NCBI RefSeq assembly: GCF_040412425.1
Contig: NC_089767.1
Coordinates: 2,344,469 to 2,408,468 of the forward strand
From: Macrobrachium rosenbergii
Lineage: Eukaryota > Arthropoda > Malacostraca > Decapoda > Palaemonidae
Direction: 5' to 3'
Length of the DNA stretch: 64,000 nt
The position numbers and the translations under genes were made by a program. Every line of letters begins with the position of its first letter. The stretch's first letter is position 1. Shown one piece after another: positions 61,621 through 64,000 of this stretch. The notes below the pieces were generated by a model. It was given only the letters and a program-made list of their open reading frames with translations, was not told the origin of the DNA and did no database searches.

Positions 61621-64000
61621 CGAGCATTTGCCGCAGCAGGTCAAAACAGGATCTCTTGTTTCTCTGGACCGTGCACGACGGAGAGAGGTCCAAGGGCGAA
61701 AGGCTTAAGGGAGGGGAGAAAGGAAAGGGATCTTGTATCCTTTCTCTAAAACCGAAAGGGACCAACTGTCTGCCCCTCTCACTTTCCAGGCCTCGGAAAC
61801 GCAAGAAGCCTGGCAACCACCGGTATCTGGAGGAGAATCACATCACTTCTTGCCCCTACCTGACCTCTAGCAAGGGCTTTTCCTCTCGAGAGGTTCTTTC
61901 CTCGGGAAGAAGGCTTTGAATATGATCCGCACGAAGGGCTTCTTCATCTTGGGTGACTGCTGACGGGTTGGCGCTGAAGGAGTCACGGAACATGAGGGCG
62001 CCGATGACTGAGCCAACAGGTCCTGTGTGGTCTTCTCTTGCAAGCTTGCAGCGATGTCCTTTACCATCGAAGCCGGGAAAAGATGACTAGAAAGGGGAGC
62101 AAACAACAGTTCTCCTTTCTGTGCCAAGGAGACGGACTTCGTGGCAAAACCGCAGAAGAGTGACCTCTTCTTGAGCACCCAGTCGCAAAGTGCGAGGCCA
62201 ATTACGTCAGAACCATCTCGGACGCCTTGTCCATGCAAGACAAGATGCTCAAAAGGTCCGACAAGGAGATCAGTCCTGACTCGGCGACTTAAGGTCCAAG
62301 CTCAGGCACCAGTCAGGAAGTTGAAAACTTCTAAGCGTCTTGAAAAGGCCCTTCAAAGATGGTCCATCTCCGTAGAGTCCAGGAACCTTGTCGTCGACAG
62401 ATGAGACCTCCTACTCGAATCAACGAGAGGCGAAGTCTCCCTTAGATGAGGAAGGAAGGCGTAAGCCTAAAGTCTTCTCCGGTCTCATACCACATCGCCG
62501 CTTTACCGACAAAGTCTTGAAGGGGAAGGGCGAAGAAGACTTTCCTTGAGCTGCAGGAGTCCATCCACAAATGGACTTTCTTGAGGCCGCTTAGTGGAAG
62601 CGATTTAGTCATCTTCAGAAATCCAGGGCTTTCCCTAGACTTAGTCGAAGTCAGTTGAAGGAGGAGAGAGAAGGTACTGCGGCAGAAACTTGTCGGGAAA
62701 CAATTCCTTCAAAAGCTTGACGAGAATCTGGTAGTCCTAATCGGCAGGGGACTGATCGATTAAAGCTCATCTTCAGACTCCGAGACCTTGAGTCTATCTC
62801 CAACATCGGGCGGGGAAGAGCAGAGAGAAGTTGGAGAGGCTAAAATTAAGGGACCTCTGCTTGGAAGAGGAACTGGCGTGCAAAGCAGCAGGAGAACCAG
62901 GAACCACCACTGAGCGACAGCAACGGCAGGTGGAGCGTCTTGAAGGGAGTCAAAACGTCTATCGGGCGTCACGTCTGGGCAGCATGGCGAGGCTTCTTGG
63001 CGCCCAATCGGCGTCACGTCTGGCAGCATGCTAAGCGTCTTGAGCCTGACGGCGTCATCAACAAAAGGGTGAGCGTGGCGTCTAGAAGCGAGAAGAGCAG
63101 GAGGGCGTCCTGGGGTGACGTCAAGGCGGTCCTCCTCAACACCCTCCGGGGAAGAGTCTAGGGTTCCTTCCAAACGAGCAGGCGAGAAGCAGGCGAAGGT
63201 GACGAACGAGGAGCAGGAGAAGGAGAACGCCTAGATCTCTTCACTGGAAGTCTAACATCCTTCCGAACGGTTCAGGACCTGGACTCTCTCTCTGCAATGA
63301 ATGAGAAGTTGCTGCTGCATGGAGGCAATAAGGGTCCTCGTTGGTGCCTCTCTCTCTCTGGAGAAGGGCGTAACCTGAGGCAGAAGGGCGAGGGACGTCT
63401 AATCCTCTTCTCTTGAGAGGGAGAGCTCTTGGGCGCTCAAACACGTCTTCTTCGGATGACGTCCTGTACACTTTTTCTTTTGCGGGGAACGCATCCACAA
63501 ACTCTGGCGAGGAGCACAGAGTAGAGAGAGAGGGCGTGGGCGTCCTCCTCCTAAAGCTTCTCTTAAGAGGGCGAGAGTCTACCTGGTTCCAACCCCTGCG
63601 TGGGAGGACGTGTCAGAAGGAGAAGCAGTCCCTTCAGGACACGAACATGAGTTCGCGCCTGGGCAGCCTGGGAAGCGTCTTCAGGACCTGCCGAAGGGAC
63701 GCCAGACTGGTGGGGGTTCCCGTCACCCCTCCTTCGGCTTTCGACATGCTCTCTCCTGAGTCCTGGGAGTCCAGCAGCAGAGGTCCAGGCCTAGAGGCAT
63801 GATGGGGCTGGTCTGACCCCCTCCACTGCACTGGGGGCACTAGTCACTTCACAACACTTTTCTTGGAGAGCTGACACCTTAGATTCTAATGCACTAATCG
63901 ATTCCATCATGGCGGAAAGCATATTGGTCTCCACTGGCACGATCTCAGGGGCTGGAGACAAAACCACAGGGTTAGGTTCTAAAGGTACAGGGAGTTAGGG
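61621..64000 (-). pseudogene. DIRS D gag-like region, partial
   Basis: Fragmented frames; 61867-62238 reads ALCDWVLKKRSLFCG, FPASMVKDIAASLQEKTTQD and a serine/proline-rich stretch, a pattern common to ORF1 of crustacean DIRS elements. Higher coordinates are low-complexity with D, S, P and R-rich frames. The start of the ORF and the 5' ITR are outside the window. Confidence 0.6.

Larger units (their letters stand above)
58191..64000 (-). mobile_element. DIRS-like retrotransposon D, 5' end beyond window
   Basis: 3' ITR stem-loop (58191-58470), ICR-like third copy (58471-58512), recombinase, RNase H, RT and gag-like regions, all on the minus strand in reverse order of coordinate. It is the most complete coding set of the four copies in the cluster but has many frame breaks. 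The gag-like 5' region runs off the window. Confidence 0.9.

Overview
The window reads as nuclear DNA of a decapod crustacean, probably a shrimp, prawn or crayfish. The clues are very long (TA)n, (GA)n and (CA)n arrays, decapod-type dispersed repeats, DIRS-like tyrosine-recombinase retrotransposons (known to be widespread in Decapoda), and one conserved animal gene with introns. The species cannot be fixed from the sequence alone.

The one host gene I can support is ZPR1, the double zinc-finger protein now known as an eEF1A folding chaperone. It lies on the minus strand as six exons between 47965 and 20140. All splice junctions are GT-AG and the phases join. Together they cover about 420 codons, from just after the first CxxC of zinc finger 1 to the stop codon. 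The first coding exon, the start codon and the promoter were not found; they must lie above 47965, inside or beyond the retrotransposon cluster at 48.3-64 kb. Introns are swollen by transposons; the last is about 15.9 kb and holds an 8-kb DIRS-like element.

Layout: 1-7.6 kb has a GA minisatellite, three copies of one dispersed repeat, (TA)n arrays and a pair of 0.9-kb inverted arms. 7.9-10.0 kb is a dead Ty3/Gypsy element on the minus strand. 10-20.1 kb is mostly unassigned, with several small foldback or interspersed repeats, and then the 3' flank of ZPR1. 20.1-48.0 kb is the ZPR1 gene body. Its introns hold an 8-kb DIRS-like element (21.3-29.3 kb), a dense zone of pogo/Tigger-like TA-target transposons and MITEs (28-40 kb) with two readable nested insertions, about 0.8 kb of (TA)n (41.0-41.8 kb), a jockey-like LINE relic (minus strand) and a second LINE relic (plus strand). 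48.3-64 kb is a cluster of four DIRS-like copies (A plus; B, C, D minus). They carry gag-like, reverse transcriptase, RNase H and tyrosine recombinase remnants and share an unusual terminal stem-loop architecture.

Nothing here looks like an active mobile element: every transposon reading frame I followed is broken. The most informative signals are structural: the ITR/ICR-like termini of the DIRS copies, and insertions whose unoccupied target site can be read from sister copies in the same window.
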